Shown here: positions 28,317 to 37,586 of the stretch, piece by piece
Layout: each line of letters opens with the position of its first letter
How positions within the stretch are numbered: position 1 is the first letter of the stretch
NCBI GenBank assembly: GCA_938003835.1
Contig: CALKXJ010000010.1
Span: 1-64,000 of the forward strand
Direction: 5' to 3'
Source of the DNA: an uncultured Bryobacteraceae bacterium
GTDB taxonomy: Bacteria > Acidobacteriota > Terriglobia > Bryobacterales > Bryobacteraceae
DNA: 64,000 nucleotides
The notes under the pieces: model-generated
Told to the model about the DNA's origin: nothing
Database searches by the model: none
The model's input: only the letters and a program-made list of their open reading frames with translations
Made by a program: the position numbers and the translations under genes

Positions 28317-29045
28317 TCAGCGGTACAGCCCCCGGAGCTGATTGAGGCGCACGCGAAGGAGATCGAGGAACATGCGCACGCTATCGCGCCACAGGCGCAC
28401 CTTGGTGCCCTCGACGTGATTCCACCTCACCGGCACTTCCACCACCCGGAAGCCCAGCTTGCGCGCAAGGAACAGCGCCTCGACGTCGAAGCCGAAGCCC
28501 TCCAGGCGGACGCGGCGGAAGACCTCGCGCGCCGCGTGGGCGGAGAAGACCTTGAAGCCGCACTGGGTGTCCCAGAACGGCAGGCCCACCAGAAGCCGCA
28601 CCATCAGGTTGAAGATGCGGCCGGCCTGTTCGCGAAACCAGGATTGGTGCACGCCGATGAGCGAGCGGTCCAGAGCGCGCGAGCCGATGGCCACATCAGC
28701 CCGATGCTCCTCCACCGCGCGCATGAGTTTGTCGAGCTCGGCGATCGGGGCCGAGAGGTCCGCGTCCGTGAACAACACCCAGTCGCCCTCGGCGCGGAGC
28801 ATCCCGTGCCGCACGGAAAAGCCCTTGCCGCGGTTGCCGGGGTTGGCAAGCACGCGCACTCGAGGGTGTCTGGTGGCGAAACCCTCGGCGATGGCGCGCG
28901 TGGCATCGGTCGAGCCGTCGTCCACCACCAGGATTTCAAAACCCGACCAGTCGCCCTGCTCCAAGTGCGCCAGCACGGCTTCGAGCGTCGCGGGTAGCCG
29001 CGCCTGTTCGTTGAAGGCGGGAATGACGACGGAGATGACGGCCAA
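28317..29045 (-). CDS. GT2 glycosyltransferase, dolichyl/polyprenyl-phosphate glucosyltransferase-like
   Basis: GT-A motifs are clear: VVIPAFNEQARLP, LVVDDGSTDAT, NRGKGFSVRHGM, FTDADLSAP (the DxD), GSRALDRS and DTQCGFKVF. They match the Alg5/DPG-synthase-like branch that moves a sugar to polyprenyl phosphate. The product is 242 residues from TTG 29045. That start is preferred over GTG 29072 because a TATAAT (29053-29058, minus strand) ends seven bases upstream of it, so the mRNA would be nearly leaderless. No membrane segments are present. Confidence 0.85.
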   Translation of the reverse strand: MAVISVVIPAFNEQARLPATLEAVLAHLEQGDWSGFEILVVDDGSTDATRAIAEGFATRHPRVRVLANPGNRGKGFSVRHGMLRAEGDWVLFTDADLSAPIAELDKLMRAVEEHRADVAIGSRALDRSLIGVHQSWFREQAGRIFNLMVRLLVGLPFWDTQCGFKVFSAHAAREVFRRVRLEGFGFDVEALFLARKLGFRVVEVPVRWNHVEGTKVRLWRDSVRMFLDLLRVRLNQLRGLYR

Positions 29046-29052
29046 GGGGACA

Positions 29053-29058
29053 ATTATA
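29053..29058 (-). promoter_or_regulatory. -10 box (TATAAT) directly before the GT2 start
   Basis: A perfect TATAAT on the minus strand lies seven bases before TTG 29045. No good -35 is visible. It implies a leaderless or near-leaderless transcript. Confidence 0.45.
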
Positions 29059-29122
29059 CCCGCTTCACCCACAGCGGCCCGCTGCGGCCGGTTGATAGAG
29101 TATTGGGTTCTCGGAAGAATTC

Positions 29123-30916
29123 ATGCGAACCGCACTGGTCGTCTTGTTCACGATGCCATGCCTTGCCGGCGCCGCCCTCGAAATGCTGCCCGAGTACGCG
29201 CGGCCCGATCCGTTCGGCGGCCTCGTGGCGCCGGACCAGGGCGCACGAAACGCGCCGGTTGTGCTTCGCGGCGCGCGTGGGGGATGGATCTCCCTCCAGT
29301 TCGTCGTCAAGCTCCCGGAGCCGGGGCCGTACCGGCTGGACGTGCGCCTGAAAGCGCCGGACGGCGGCATTCAGGTCGAGCTGTTCCGCGAATGGTTCCA
29401 CTGGGTGCCGCGCCAGAAGCGCTACTACCCGGACGCGCTGGTGCCGGTTTCGCTACCGGTCTCCTCGCGCCTGCCCGAACCCGACAACCGCATCGAGAAG
29501 CAGACCGCCCAGGCCTATTGGGCGGATCTCTGGATCCCCAAGAACGCCCCGGCCGGCGTGGTGCGGGGTGAGGCGCGGCTTGAAGCGCAAGGCCGCACCG
29601 AACGGTTGCCGTTCGAGCTCGAGGTGCTGCCCGTCGCGATCCCCGAGGAGGAAATCCCGACCATCGATCACAACTCGTACGGCAGCTCCTGGCTGGCGAA
29701 CTTCTACAAAGAGCCGGGCGAAAGCGACCAGGAGTTTTTCTCGAGCGACCGCTTCTTCGAGCTAATCCACGCCCATCACCGGATCTTCTACGAACACCGC
29801 GGCGTCTTCCACCAGCTCGGCTACGGGCACGGGGGCAAAGTCGGCCCGGAGTTCGCCCCGGCGCTCACAGGCTCGGGCCGCACGCGGCGCGTCGCCGACT
29901 GGATGCTCTTCGACCGCCATTACGGGCCGCTGCTCGATGGCTCAGCCTTCGCGAACACGCGCCGGGGCCGCCGCCCCATCCGCTTCGTCTATCTGCCCAT
30001 CAACCCGGAGTGGCCGGCATCGTTTCTGTGGTGGGGCGAGCCGGGCTACGAGACCGAGTTCGTCAACGTCGTCTCGGAAATGGAACGCCACTTCCGCGCG
30101 AAAGGCTGGACCCAGACTTACTTCGAACTGTTTTTCAATCACAAAAAGCGTTACAAGGCCTTCCCCTGGGACGGCGACGAGGCACGTTTCCCCGAGGACG
30201 ATGACTACTTCGCCGAATACCACCGGCTGCTCCAGCGCGCCGTGCCTGCCGGCAGCCCCGTGCGTTTCCTGTTCCGCAACGACGCGAGCTGGGCGATGGA
30301 ACGCCAGTTCAAAACCCTGGCCGGGAAGGTGAACTTCTGGGTGCTGAGCCGTTCCATCCTGAGCTGGTACGACTATGCGCCTAAAATGCTCAAGGAGCGC
30401 GGCGACATCGTGTGGTTCTACTCCGGTCCGCCGCCGGTGACCGAGGTCTCCTCGGCCGTCACAAAGTTTCCGCTGACGGCCTGGATGTGGGGCATCGACG
30501 GCTACATCCACTGGCTGACGGTGAGTCCCGGCGACGACCCGTGGTTTGCCTTCACGGGCGGTGACACCGCGCTGGTCTATCCCGGCGCGCGCTTCGGCAT
30601 ACGCGCGCCGATCCCGTCGATCCGGCTGAAGCTCCAGCGCAACTGCGTGCAGGACCTGGCGCTGCTTGAAAGGTTCGCCGGCCGGCGGCCTCGCGAAGAG
30701 TTGCGAAGCGAGGTCGCAGCCCGTTACAACCGGTCGCAGCCCGGCGACTGGTGGACCCGGCGACCGAGGCTCGCCGATACGCCACCCTACGAATGGTCCA
30801 ACACGGACATTGACGAGGTGACCGATCTGGACGAGCGCCTCTTTGCCCGGCTCGATGCGGCGGCGTGGCAGAGGGTGCGCGACTGGGTTCACGAGCTGGT
30901 CAAGGAGGGTCGATGA
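29123..30916 (+). CDS. exported DUF4091-type glycoside-hydrolase-like protein
   Basis: The product is 597 residues with a signal peptide (RTALVVLFTMPCLAGAA). An N-terminal beta domain (about 20-170) is followed by a TIM-barrel-like region (DHNSYGSSWLANFY, RFVYLPINPEWPASFLWW, YFELFFNHKKRYK). The C-terminus has the DUF4091 pattern (LTAWMWGIDGYIHW, GDTALVYPG, SIRLKLQRNCVQDLALL). The family is widespread in polysaccharide-degrading bacteria and predicted to be hydrolytic; activity is unproven. Its stop overlaps the next gene (ATGA), so the two are co-translated. Confidence 0.78.
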   Translation: MRTALVVLFTMPCLAGAALEMLPEYARPDPFGGLVAPDQGARNAPVVLRGARGGWISLQFVVKLPEPGPYRLDVRLKAPDGGIQVELFREWFHWVPRQKRYYPDALVPVSLPVSSRLPEPDNRIEKQTAQAYWADLWIPKNAPAGVVRGEARLEAQGRTERLPFELEVLPVAIPEEEIPTIDHNSYGSSWLANFYKEPGESDQEFFSSDRFFELIHAHHRIFYEHRGVFHQLGYGHGGKVGPEFAPALTGSGRTRRVADWMLFDRHYGPLLDGSAFANTRRGRRPIRFVYLPINPEWPASFLWWGEPGYETEFVNVVSEMERHFRAKGWTQTYFELFFNHKKRYKAFPWDGDEARFPEDDDYFAEYHRLLQRAVPAGSPVRFLFRNDASWAMERQFKTLAGKVNFWVLSRSILSWYDYAPKMLKERGDIVWFYSGPPPVTEVSSAVTKFPLTAWMWGIDGYIHWLTVSPGDDPWFAFTGGDTALVYPGARFGIRAPIPSIRLKLQRNCVQDLALLERFAGRRPREELRSEVAARYNRSQPGDWWTRRPRLADTPPYEWSNTDIDEVTDLDERLFARLDAAAWQRVRDWVHELVKEGR

Positions 30917-31464
30917 AACCGCTGGTGTTCATCCTGGCATTCGCGGCGGCGGGCGGCGCCGACACGCCGAGCCGCCTGGAAGAGGTGGCGCGCATCGCTT
31001 CGGTGATGGTGGACGGCGACGTTGCCAAACGGATCGTCACCGAGCGCGCCATGCGCTACATGCTCAAGCAGGATCCGCGCGATCCCTATCTTGCCTCCGA
31101 TAATTACGACGTCAATCACGAGGCCTTCATCCAGACCAAGAAGACCCTCATGCGCCTGGCGCGCCTGGTGGACTTCCCCTCCGACGTCAACCTCTGGATG
31201 CCCATTCCCACCGATCCTCCGCGCATTCACCTGGTCATCCGCAACGTGAACGAGTTCAGCCGTTTCTGGAGGTGGGGCGCGCTCCATCAGGAAATGTTTC
31301 CCGAAATGAAGCAGGTGCTCGCGACGGGCAAGCCCCTGACGCTGACCGACCGGCCGGGCTGGGTCGCCGTTCTGGCGCCCGTTTATGACAGCCGGGGCGA
31401 CGTCGTGGGTCTGGTGGAGGTGGTGAGCCGCATGAATCCCGATCCGCGGGAGAACGTCAAGTGA
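30913..31464 (+). CDS. exported cache/PAS-like small protein, unknown
   Basis: ATG 30913 overlaps the stop of the DUF4091 gene. The product has 183 residues with a signal peptide (KPLVFILAFAAAGGAD). A helical first half ends in IQTKKTLMRLARLVDFPSDV. A beta-rich second half follows, in which WVAVLAPVYDSRGDVVGLVEV is the typical final strand pair of single-cache ligand-binding domains. As a free periplasmic domain it could bind a small organic acid and work with the SLC13 transporter 23 bases downstream. That is inference from position. Confidence 0.6.
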   Translation: MKPLVFILAFAAAGGADTPSRLEEVARIASVMVDGDVAKRIVTERAMRYMLKQDPRDPYLASDNYDVNHEAFIQTKKTLMRLARLVDFPSDVNLWMPIPTDPPRIHLVIRNVNEFSRFWRWGALHQEMFPEMKQVLATGKPLTLTDRPGWVAVLAPVYDSRGDVVGLVEVVSRMNPDPRENVK

Positions 31465-31487
31465 AGCCGCTGGCGGAGCAGAGCTGA

Positions 31488-33047
31488 ATGTTGCCTCACG
31501 AGCCCTTCGGCCTGCGGCGCCTGGCCGGCTTTTTCGGCGGAATCCTCCTGTTCGTGGTTTTCCTTCTCGCGCCTCCGCCGGCAGGCATGAGTCCCCAGGC
31601 GCAAAAGATGGCCGCCGTGGTGGCGCTGATGGCCACCTGGTGGATCACGGAGGCCACGCACATCTCTGTGACGGCGCTCCTTCCCCTGGCGGCCTACCCG
31701 CTGCTCGGCATCATGCCCAGCACCGAGGTGGCGCCGCACTACGCCAACCACTTGATCTTTCTTTACGTGGGCGGCTTCGTCGTCGCGCTGGCCATGGAGA
31801 AATGGAACCTGCACCGCCGCGTCGCACTGGCCACCATCGCCAGGGTCGGCACCCGGCCCCGGCGGCTGGTGCTCGGCTTCATGATCGCCACCGCGATGTT
31901 GTCGATGTGGGTCTCCAACACGGCCACCACCATGATGATGCTTCCCGTGGCCATGGCGGTCGTGCTCCAGATTGCCGAATCGGCGCGCATCGACGGCCGG
32001 CGGGAGGAGGACACCCCGGAGCGCGTCAAGACCGCTTTCGGCCGCGTCCTGCTGCTCGGCGTGGCCTATTCGGCCAGCATCGGCGGCATCGGCACCATCG
32101 TCGGCACGCCCACGAACGTCGCCTTTCTCGGTTTCGCCGCCGAACGCTTCCCGCATCTGAGGCCGATCAGCTTCCTGGACTGGTGCGTGGTGGCCGTGCC
32201 CGTCGTCGCCGTCTTCCTTCCCATCGCGTGGATCTATCTGTGCCGGTTCGGCGGCGAGCTGTCGCTGGCGCGGATCGAATTCACGGCCTCGGCCACGGTC
32301 ATCGACGAGGAGCGGCGGAAGCTCGGCCCTATGTCCGCGCCGGAGAAGACCGTGGTGGCGGTATCGGCGACGACGGCCTTGCTCTGGATCTTCCGCCAGC
32401 CGATCCGGCTCGGGGAGGTCACCATCCCCGGCTGGTCGATGCTGTTTCCCGAAGCCGGCTTCCTGCACGACGCCACGGTCGCCATGGCCGCCGCCGTGGT
32501 GCTGTGCCTGCTGCCGGTGAACCGCTCCGGAGGCATGGAGTGGCGAGGCCGCTGGGAGCGCTTCGTCATGGACTGGCGCACCATCGAGCAAGGCCTGCCC
32601 TGGGGCATCGTCTTCCTGTTCGGCGGCGGCTTCGCCCTGGCTGCGGGCATGGAGCAGAGCGGGCTGGCCGCCTGGTTCGGCCAGGGACTGGCCAACCTGA
32701 GCGGGACGCCGGTCTGGGTCATCTTCCCGGCAGCCTGTATTCTCGCCGTCTTGCTCACCGAGATGACCTCGAACGTAGCCACCGTGCTGATGATCTCGCC
32801 GGTTCTGGCCGAGGCAGCCATCGAATTCGGCGTGCACCCCTACCTGCTGCTATTTCCGGCGACGCTGATGGCCTCCTTCGCCTTCATGCTGCCGGTGGCC
32901 ACTCCGCCGAACGCAGTGGTCTTCTCGAGCGGCTGGATCACCGTCCCGGCGATGTTCAAGGCCGGCGTGGTGCTGGACGCGCTCGCGCTTCTGATCGTTC
33001 CGGCGATTGTTTACCTTTTAGGGTCGATGGTGTTTCACTTCGGCTAG
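31488..33047 (+). CDS. SLC13/DASS-family sodium:dicarboxylate (anion) symporter
   Basis: The product has 519 residues with about 12 hydrophobic segments. Both SNT sodium/substrate motifs of the family are present: SMWVSNTATTMMMLPVA in the first half and TEMTSNVATVLMISPV in the second. The inverted-repeat hairpin loops GIGTIVGTPTNVAF and LPVATPPNAVVFSSG are also present. Members import succinate-type dicarboxylates, sulfate or other anions with sodium at the inner membrane. It closes the plus-strand group begun by the DUF4091 gene. Confidence 0.9.
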   Translation: MLPHEPFGLRRLAGFFGGILLFVVFLLAPPPAGMSPQAQKMAAVVALMATWWITEATHISVTALLPLAAYPLLGIMPSTEVAPHYANHLIFLYVGGFVVALAMEKWNLHRRVALATIARVGTRPRRLVLGFMIATAMLSMWVSNTATTMMMLPVAMAVVLQIAESARIDGRREEDTPERVKTAFGRVLLLGVAYSASIGGIGTIVGTPTNVAFLGFAAERFPHLRPISFLDWCVVAVPVVAVFLPIAWIYLCRFGGELSLARIEFTASATVIDEERRKLGPMSAPEKTVVAVSATTALLWIFRQPIRLGEVTIPGWSMLFPEAGFLHDATVAMAAAVVLCLLPVNRSGGMEWRGRWERFVMDWRTIEQGLPWGIVFLFGGGFALAAGMEQSGLAAWFGQGLANLSGTPVWVIFPAACILAVLLTEMTSNVATVLMISPVLAEAAIEFGVHPYLLLFPATLMASFAFMLPVATPPNAVVFSSGWITVPAMFKAGVVLDALALLIVPAIVYLLGSMVFHFG

Positions 33048-33057
33048 AATGTGGCGG

Positions 33058-33814
33058 ATGGGGGGCTTGCCGGGATCTCGCGCAACGCCTTTCGGACTCG
33101 CTGCAACTGGGCATCCCGCCGGTCGCCGTCGCCCTGATGAAGGAGCCTCCCGCGGATTTCACCCCGAACGTTGCCGTGGCCCCGCCTTCCGGCTGCGTCT
33201 TCTGGCAGCAGGCGGCCCGGCAGATCCTGATCACCTTGCCGCGCGATCACCGCTTCTGCGCCATCGGCATGTACACCCACAATCTGGAGATGACCCCGGC
33301 CGAGCAGGCGGACTTGCGGGACGCGCTCGAGCTATTCGCCGGAATCGGCTATCTTCTCCCGGAGGAGATCCCGGGCATCCCGGTGCTCGCGGAGCGTCCC
33401 TCGTCCGTGCTCGATGCTCCACTGGCAGCGGCGCCGGTGGCTCCGGACGTCGTGCTCTTGTTGGTCCAGCCGAACCAGGCCCTGTTATTGGCCGAGGCCT
33501 GCCAGGCCGCCGATCGAGGCGCCGTGTCGGCGATCGGCAGGCCGGCCTGCGCCCTGGTGCCGATGGTCCGCGCGAGCGGCCGGGCCGCCATGAGCCTGGG
33601 TTGCTGCGGCGCCCGGACCTACGTCGATCTTCTCGGCCCGGGCATCGCCGTCTGGGCGCTGCCGGGATCGAGGATCGACGAGGACGCCGACCGGATCGAG
33701 TCGCAACGCCAAGCCCACACCGAGCTGGCGCGCTTTCACCAGTTGCGGCGCCAGGATGTCGAAGCGGGCCGCCGGCCGACCATCAAAGCCTCGAGACCCC
33801 GCCTCGACCTGTGA
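33058..33814 (+). pseudogene. DUF169-family protein with a one-base slip after the start codon
   Basis: From about 33066 the frame encodes a typical DUF169 protein (RDLAQRLSDSLQLGIPPVAVAL, FTPNVAVAPPSGCVFWQQAA, MYTHNLEMTPAEQ, RAAMSLGCCGARTYVDLL) to the stop at 33814. It has no usable in-frame start. ATG 33058 lies in the preceding frame and is followed by six G, and removing one G joins it to MGACRDLAQRL. A TAGAAT ends seven bases before this ATG. So the gene is either off by one base here or silenced or phase-variable. DUF169 function is unknown; the conserved Cys suggest a metal or corrinoid role. Confidence 0.65.
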
Positions 33815-33830
33815 GCCTGAGCCGCGCCGT

Positions 33831-35774
33831 TCAGCGATAGAACGGCTGCCAGGTCAGCCAGCGGGGACCGTAATGCGGCGCCGGCAGTCCCACCTCGAGC
33901 GCTCCGAGATCGGGCGCTTTGCCCGTGAAGTCGTCGTTGACGCCCGGAATGCGCACGCCGGCGTCGACAGCCTTGCTCCCCGGTCGAAGCCGGAAGTCGA
34001 GATCCATGGCGTGATAGGCGGCGTGGCGCTTTGACGGGTCGGGCGGCGTCATGCGCTCGAAGATGTCGAAGTCGACTTCGATCGAGTGCGTCTCCTGCCC
34101 GGTGGCCTTGCGCAGCTCCTCGAGCGTGGCGAACGCCTGCCAGTCCTCTTTCTTCGCCTCGTAAAGGAGCTGGCCCGGCCGGGGCGCGAGCACAAGGTAC
34201 TGGTCGCGCACACCGCGGTTCGGCCGGTAGCCGTTGTAGTCCGAGCTCCAGTGTTCGGTGGCGTTGGCCAGCCGCAGGATGCCGCGGCCGGGCGTATCGC
34301 GCCCCAGGAACAGGTTGTTGCGAAAGTGCATGTTCGACGAAGGATCCGAGATCAGGTGCTCGCCGATGATCGTGTTGTGCCAGACGTACAGGCCGGCGGG
34401 CTTGGCGCTGAACTTGAAGGCCACGCCGCTCGGCACGTGGTAGAGCAGGTTGCGGTAGAAATAGGCCGGCCCGCCGAAAACCGGCTGCGCGCTGTAGCCG
34501 CCGTGCGCGGCGTTGACGCCGCGATTGTTGAAGACGCGAATGTTGTGGACGCCGCCGTCGGTCTCGATGAAGTCGTCGCCCAGCATGTGCATGTCGTTGT
34601 TGTAGATGTCGATGGCTGAAGCGCGCCGCTCGGGGTCGGGCTCCGGCGTGCCGTAGGTGGAGATGCCGATGGCGTCGTGGAAATAGGCGATCGCGTTGTG
34701 GGCAATGATGTGCCCGGGCCCGTAAACCTTCACCGCATAGTAGCTCGAGAGCGGGTGCGAACCGTAGGGACCGGCCGAGGCCCACATCGGCCCCGTCCAG
34801 CCGATCAGCCGGAAGCGATCCAGTTTTCCGATGAAGAGGTTGTCGGCGATGTAGAACTCGCGCGAGCCGGCGTATTCGGTCCAAATGCCGAAGCCGACCT
34901 CTTCGAAGCGGCAGTTGCGCACCGTCAGGCCGACGGCGCCGCCCACCTCTTTTTGCCCGGCGAAGATCGCCACACCGGTGTTGCGGAAGGTGATGCCTTC
35001 GACGATGTGCCAGGCCGAGGCCATCATGTTCCACAGCACCGCGTTGCCGTCGCCGTCGAAGACCACCTCGCCGTCGCCAGCTGCCTTGATCGTGATCGGC
35101 CGCTCGGGCGTGCCCTTGAGCGTCAGCCACATCTGGCCGTCGAAAGGCGCCATGTGCGGGTCGACATAGTTGAACCGTTCCGGTTTGTACAGCCCGGCGT
35201 GCAGCAGGATCGTGTCGCCGGGCTGGGCGCGGCGCTCCCAGACAACGCTCCAGTCGCCGAGCCCCGCCCCGTAATAGGCCTGGAGGAGACTGGTGAAGTG
35301 CGGCTCGACCTTCGGCGGGCCTTCGTAGCCCGGCGGGTAGACGTGCAGGACGCGGCCGCCCTCGTAAGATTTGGGTTCCGTCCTGGTGCGCACCTTGACG
35401 GTGTGCACGGCCTGCCCTTCGACGCCGTCCGGATCGCTCAGCGTGAGCCGGCACTCGTACTCGGTTCCCGGCTTGAGACTCAGGATGCTGCCGGCGAAGC
35501 CGTGGGGCACCCTGTATTCGAGGTGCTCCCGGTGACGGAAGACGCGCTCGCCGCCCATGCGCAACAGCGGCAATCCCTGGCGCCACTGGCTCGCGCCGGA
35601 CTCGCGGTATTCGACGGCGACGGACGCGTTGCGGTTGGCGTCGCCCTCGATTGACCACTCGAAGCCCAGGTTATAAAGCGTCGGGGGCTCGACATGGAGG
35701 CGTCCCGCCCTGGTGGCGTTCTGGCCCCAAAGCGCCGAAGCGAAAACCAGCAATACGGCAACGATCGCTCGCAT
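33831..35774 (-). CDS. exported right-handed beta-helix protein
   Basis: The product has 647 residues with a signal peptide (RAIVAVLLVFASALWGQ). An N-terminal fibronectin-III-like domain (about 25-135; LSLKPGTEYECRLTLSD) precedes a long stretch of parallel beta-helix coils (AWHIVEGITFRNTGVAIF, VRNCRFEEVGFGIWTEYA, SAIDIYNNDMHMLGDDFIET, NIRVFNNRGVNAAHGGYS). The ending DLGALEVGLP is typical of such secreted proteins. Polysaccharide lyases share this fold, but I see no lyase signature. A role in binding or cleaving plant polysaccharide fits the neighbourhood. Confidence 0.8.
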   Translation of the reverse strand: MRAIVAVLLVFASALWGQNATRAGRLHVEPPTLYNLGFEWSIEGDANRNASVAVEYRESGASQWRQGLPLLRMGGERVFRHREHLEYRVPHGFAGSILSLKPGTEYECRLTLSDPDGVEGQAVHTVKVRTRTEPKSYEGGRVLHVYPPGYEGPPKVEPHFTSLLQAYYGAGLGDWSVVWERRAQPGDTILLHAGLYKPERFNYVDPHMAPFDGQMWLTLKGTPERPITIKAAGDGEVVFDGDGNAVLWNMMASAWHIVEGITFRNTGVAIFAGQKEVGGAVGLTVRNCRFEEVGFGIWTEYAGSREFYIADNLFIGKLDRFRLIGWTGPMWASAGPYGSHPLSSYYAVKVYGPGHIIAHNAIAYFHDAIGISTYGTPEPDPERRASAIDIYNNDMHMLGDDFIETDGGVHNIRVFNNRGVNAAHGGYSAQPVFGGPAYFYRNLLYHVPSGVAFKFSAKPAGLYVWHNTIIGEHLISDPSSNMHFRNNLFLGRDTPGRGILRLANATEHWSSDYNGYRPNRGVRDQYLVLAPRPGQLLYEAKKEDWQAFATLEELRKATGQETHSIEVDFDIFERMTPPDPSKRHAAYHAMDLDFRLRPGSKAVDAGVRIPGVNDDFTGKAPDLGALEVGLPAPHYGPRWLTWQPFYR

Positions 35775-35806
35775 GGCACTCTCCTCGATTCAGCGATTCG
35801 ACAATC

Positions 35807-36952
35807 TCACGCCGCCACACCGGCGCCGGCATAGACGCACCGGCGGCCCTCCTCGAACATGGCAATGACGTTCTCCGGCGGCACGTCAGGCTGAATGTTG
35901 TGCACTGCGGCCAGCACCCACCCGCCGCCCGGACCCATGATCTCGAACATGCGGCGCACGCCGGCCGCCACCTCCTCGGGCCTGCCGTGCGGCAGCAGAT
36001 GCTGGCTGTCGATGCCGCCCCAGAACGAGATCCGGTCGCCGAACTCGCGTTTGAGCCGCTCCGGATCCATGTGGCGGGCGCTCACCTGCACCGGGTTCAG
36101 CGCGTCGATGCCGATCTCGATGAAGTCACTGATGTAGTGGTACACCGAACCGCAGGTGTGGTAGAGGATCTTGGCGTTCGTGTAGCGCCGGATGGTTTCG
36201 ACGATGCGCTCCTGGAACGGCCGGATCAGCTTGCGGTAGAGCGGCACCGAGCAGACGGGTCGATCCTGGAGCCCGATGTCGTCGCCCATGGCGACCACGT
36301 CCACCAAGTCCCCCACCTCCTCGAGCGCCCGGCTGTTCATGGCGATCAGGTTCTCCACCACCGCCTCCATCAGGCATCGGAAGAGCTCGTGGTTGCCGGC
36401 CAGATCGCAATACCAGTCCTCGAAACCCCGCAAGTACTGGGTTTGATGGACCAGATGGAAGCGCGCGTTGAACATCACCGCGTAGTCGGTGGTCTCGCGC
36501 AGCCGCCGCGCCCGTTCGCGCAAACCCCTAAAGCGCCCCGGATCGGTCGGGTCGGGCATGGGGTAGCGGGCGATGGCCTCGGCGGTGATCGGGCCGGCCA
36601 GCGGGCTTTCGGCAAGCTCATAGAAATGACAGCCGGGCGGCTGCACGCGCGTCACACCCCACTCGTCCTTCCAGCGCCCGTCCGGGTAGATCTCCTCGCG
36701 GTTGCGATCCGGCGCGCCGAGCGAGACGGCGCGGGCGTCCACGTCGAGATATTCGAGCACCCGCTCGTCCATCTCGTAGAGCTGCTGCATGCGGTCGATC
36801 AACGGGCCGAGCTCGCCGAAGCCCAGGTAACGGCACAGGCGCTCGTAGGCTTCCTTCACCATGCCGGTAAAGCGCGCGGTGCCGAGATCCATGGGCACGC
36901 GGTCGGGCTCGCGGTGGTTGAGCGCGGCCAGCAGCCGCTCGCGGTGGGTCAT
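35807..36952 (-). CDS. UroD-family protein (corrinoid-methyltransferase-like)
   Basis: ATG 36952 has GAGGAAG upstream. The product has 381 residues. The N-terminus (THRERLLAALNHREPDRVPM) and the later GDDIGLQDRPVCSVPLYRKL, YHTCGSVYHYISDFIEIGID, NPVQ and SFWGGIDSQHLLPHG motifs belong to the large uroporphyrinogen-decarboxylase-like group found outside haem clusters. HTCGS supplies the zinc-binding His/Cys seen in methylcobamide:CoM-like methyltransferases. True HemE is unlikely here. In sugar gene clusters such proteins may handle methoxyl groups; this is inference. A TACAAT on the minus strand at 36983-36978 is a plausible -10. Confidence 0.8.
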   Translation of the reverse strand: MTHRERLLAALNHREPDRVPMDLGTARFTGMVKEAYERLCRYLGFGELGPLIDRMQQLYEMDERVLEYLDVDARAVSLGAPDRNREEIYPDGRWKDEWGVTRVQPPGCHFYELAESPLAGPITAEAIARYPMPDPTDPGRFRGLRERARRLRETTDYAVMFNARFHLVHQTQYLRGFEDWYCDLAGNHELFRCLMEAVVENLIAMNSRALEEVGDLVDVVAMGDDIGLQDRPVCSVPLYRKLIRPFQERIVETIRRYTNAKILYHTCGSVYHYISDFIEIGIDALNPVQVSARHMDPERLKREFGDRISFWGGIDSQHLLPHGRPEEVAAGVRRMFEIMGPGGGWVLAAVHNIQPDVPPENVIAMFEEGRRCVYAGAGVAA

Positions 36953-37022
36953 CGTCAGCTTCCTCCCTCGGCACCCCATTGTATGGGAAGCGCTGCCGTT
37001 GCCGCGTGATGAGCCCGAAGAG

Positions 37023-37562
37023 ATGGCTGCGACGACGCTGCTGACCGTCAAGGATTTCCTCGGACAAAAGTTCGCCGAGGGCGAGCGCGTCGAGCTCGCT
37101 CAAGGAGAGATCGTCCACATGGGCACGGCCGGAGCCCGCCATGAGCATGTGAAAAGCAACATCTTGCGCTGCTTAACCGCATTCACGCTCGAGAGACCTG
37201 TCGGCAGGGTCTATGTAGATACCATGTTCCAGCTCTCCGAGACCGAAGCGCGGACCCCGGACGTCTCGCTGCTTTTGAACGAGCAGATCCCCTCGCCGCT
37301 TCCGGACGGGCTTCTTGAAGGCGCCCCCGCGCTGGCCGTCGACGTGGTCTCTTCGGAAAGCGCCGCGGAACTCGAACGCAAGGTCAGGCTCTATCTCGAG
37401 AAAGGCAGCCGTTCCGTCTGGATCGTCTACCCCGAACAACGCGTCGTCCATGTCTATTTGCCGGATGGATCCGGACGGCGCCTGCGCGGCTCGCAGGTAA
37501 TCGAGCTGGACTGGCTGCCCGGCCTGGCCATCCCGGCGGAGCGGTTCTTCGAAGGCCTGTAA
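37023..37562 (+). CDS. Uma2-family (DUF820) PD-(D/E)XK nuclease-like protein
   Basis: The product has 179 residues from ATG 37023. Signature pieces are FAEGERVELAQGEIVHMG, RTPDVSLLLNEQIPSPLPDG, PALAVDVVSSESAAELERK and SVWIVYPEQRVVHVYL, giving the D...ExK-like core of the Uma2 group. Function in vivo is unknown. These genes are common in multicellular or soil bacteria and often stand alone, as here, divergent from the UroD gene across 70 bases. Confidence 0.82.
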   Translation: MAATTLLTVKDFLGQKFAEGERVELAQGEIVHMGTAGARHEHVKSNILRCLTAFTLERPVGRVYVDTMFQLSETEARTPDVSLLLNEQIPSPLPDGLLEGAPALAVDVVSSESAAELERKVRLYLEKGSRSVWIVYPEQRVVHVYLPDGSGRRLRGSQVIELDWLPGLAIPAERFFEGL

Positions 37563-37572
37563 CCGGCGCCGT

Positions 37573-37578
37573 TACAAT
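37573..37578 (+). promoter_or_regulatory. -10 box (TACAAT) eight bases before a start codon
   Basis: TACAAT ends eight bases before ATG 37587 of the GH95-like gene. No Shine-Dalgarno is visible in the gap. A leaderless transcript is implied. Confidence 0.4.
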
Positions 37579-37586
37579 GGCGGGTT

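Noticed and set aside
31640-33814. Plus-strand open frame of 724 codons
   Set aside because: The first two thirds are a shadow of the SLC13 gene. Only the DUF169 part from about 33058 is real.
33736-35658. Minus-strand open frame of 640 codons
   Set aside because: It is a shadow of the beta-helix gene in another frame, Arg- and Ala-rich with no motifs.
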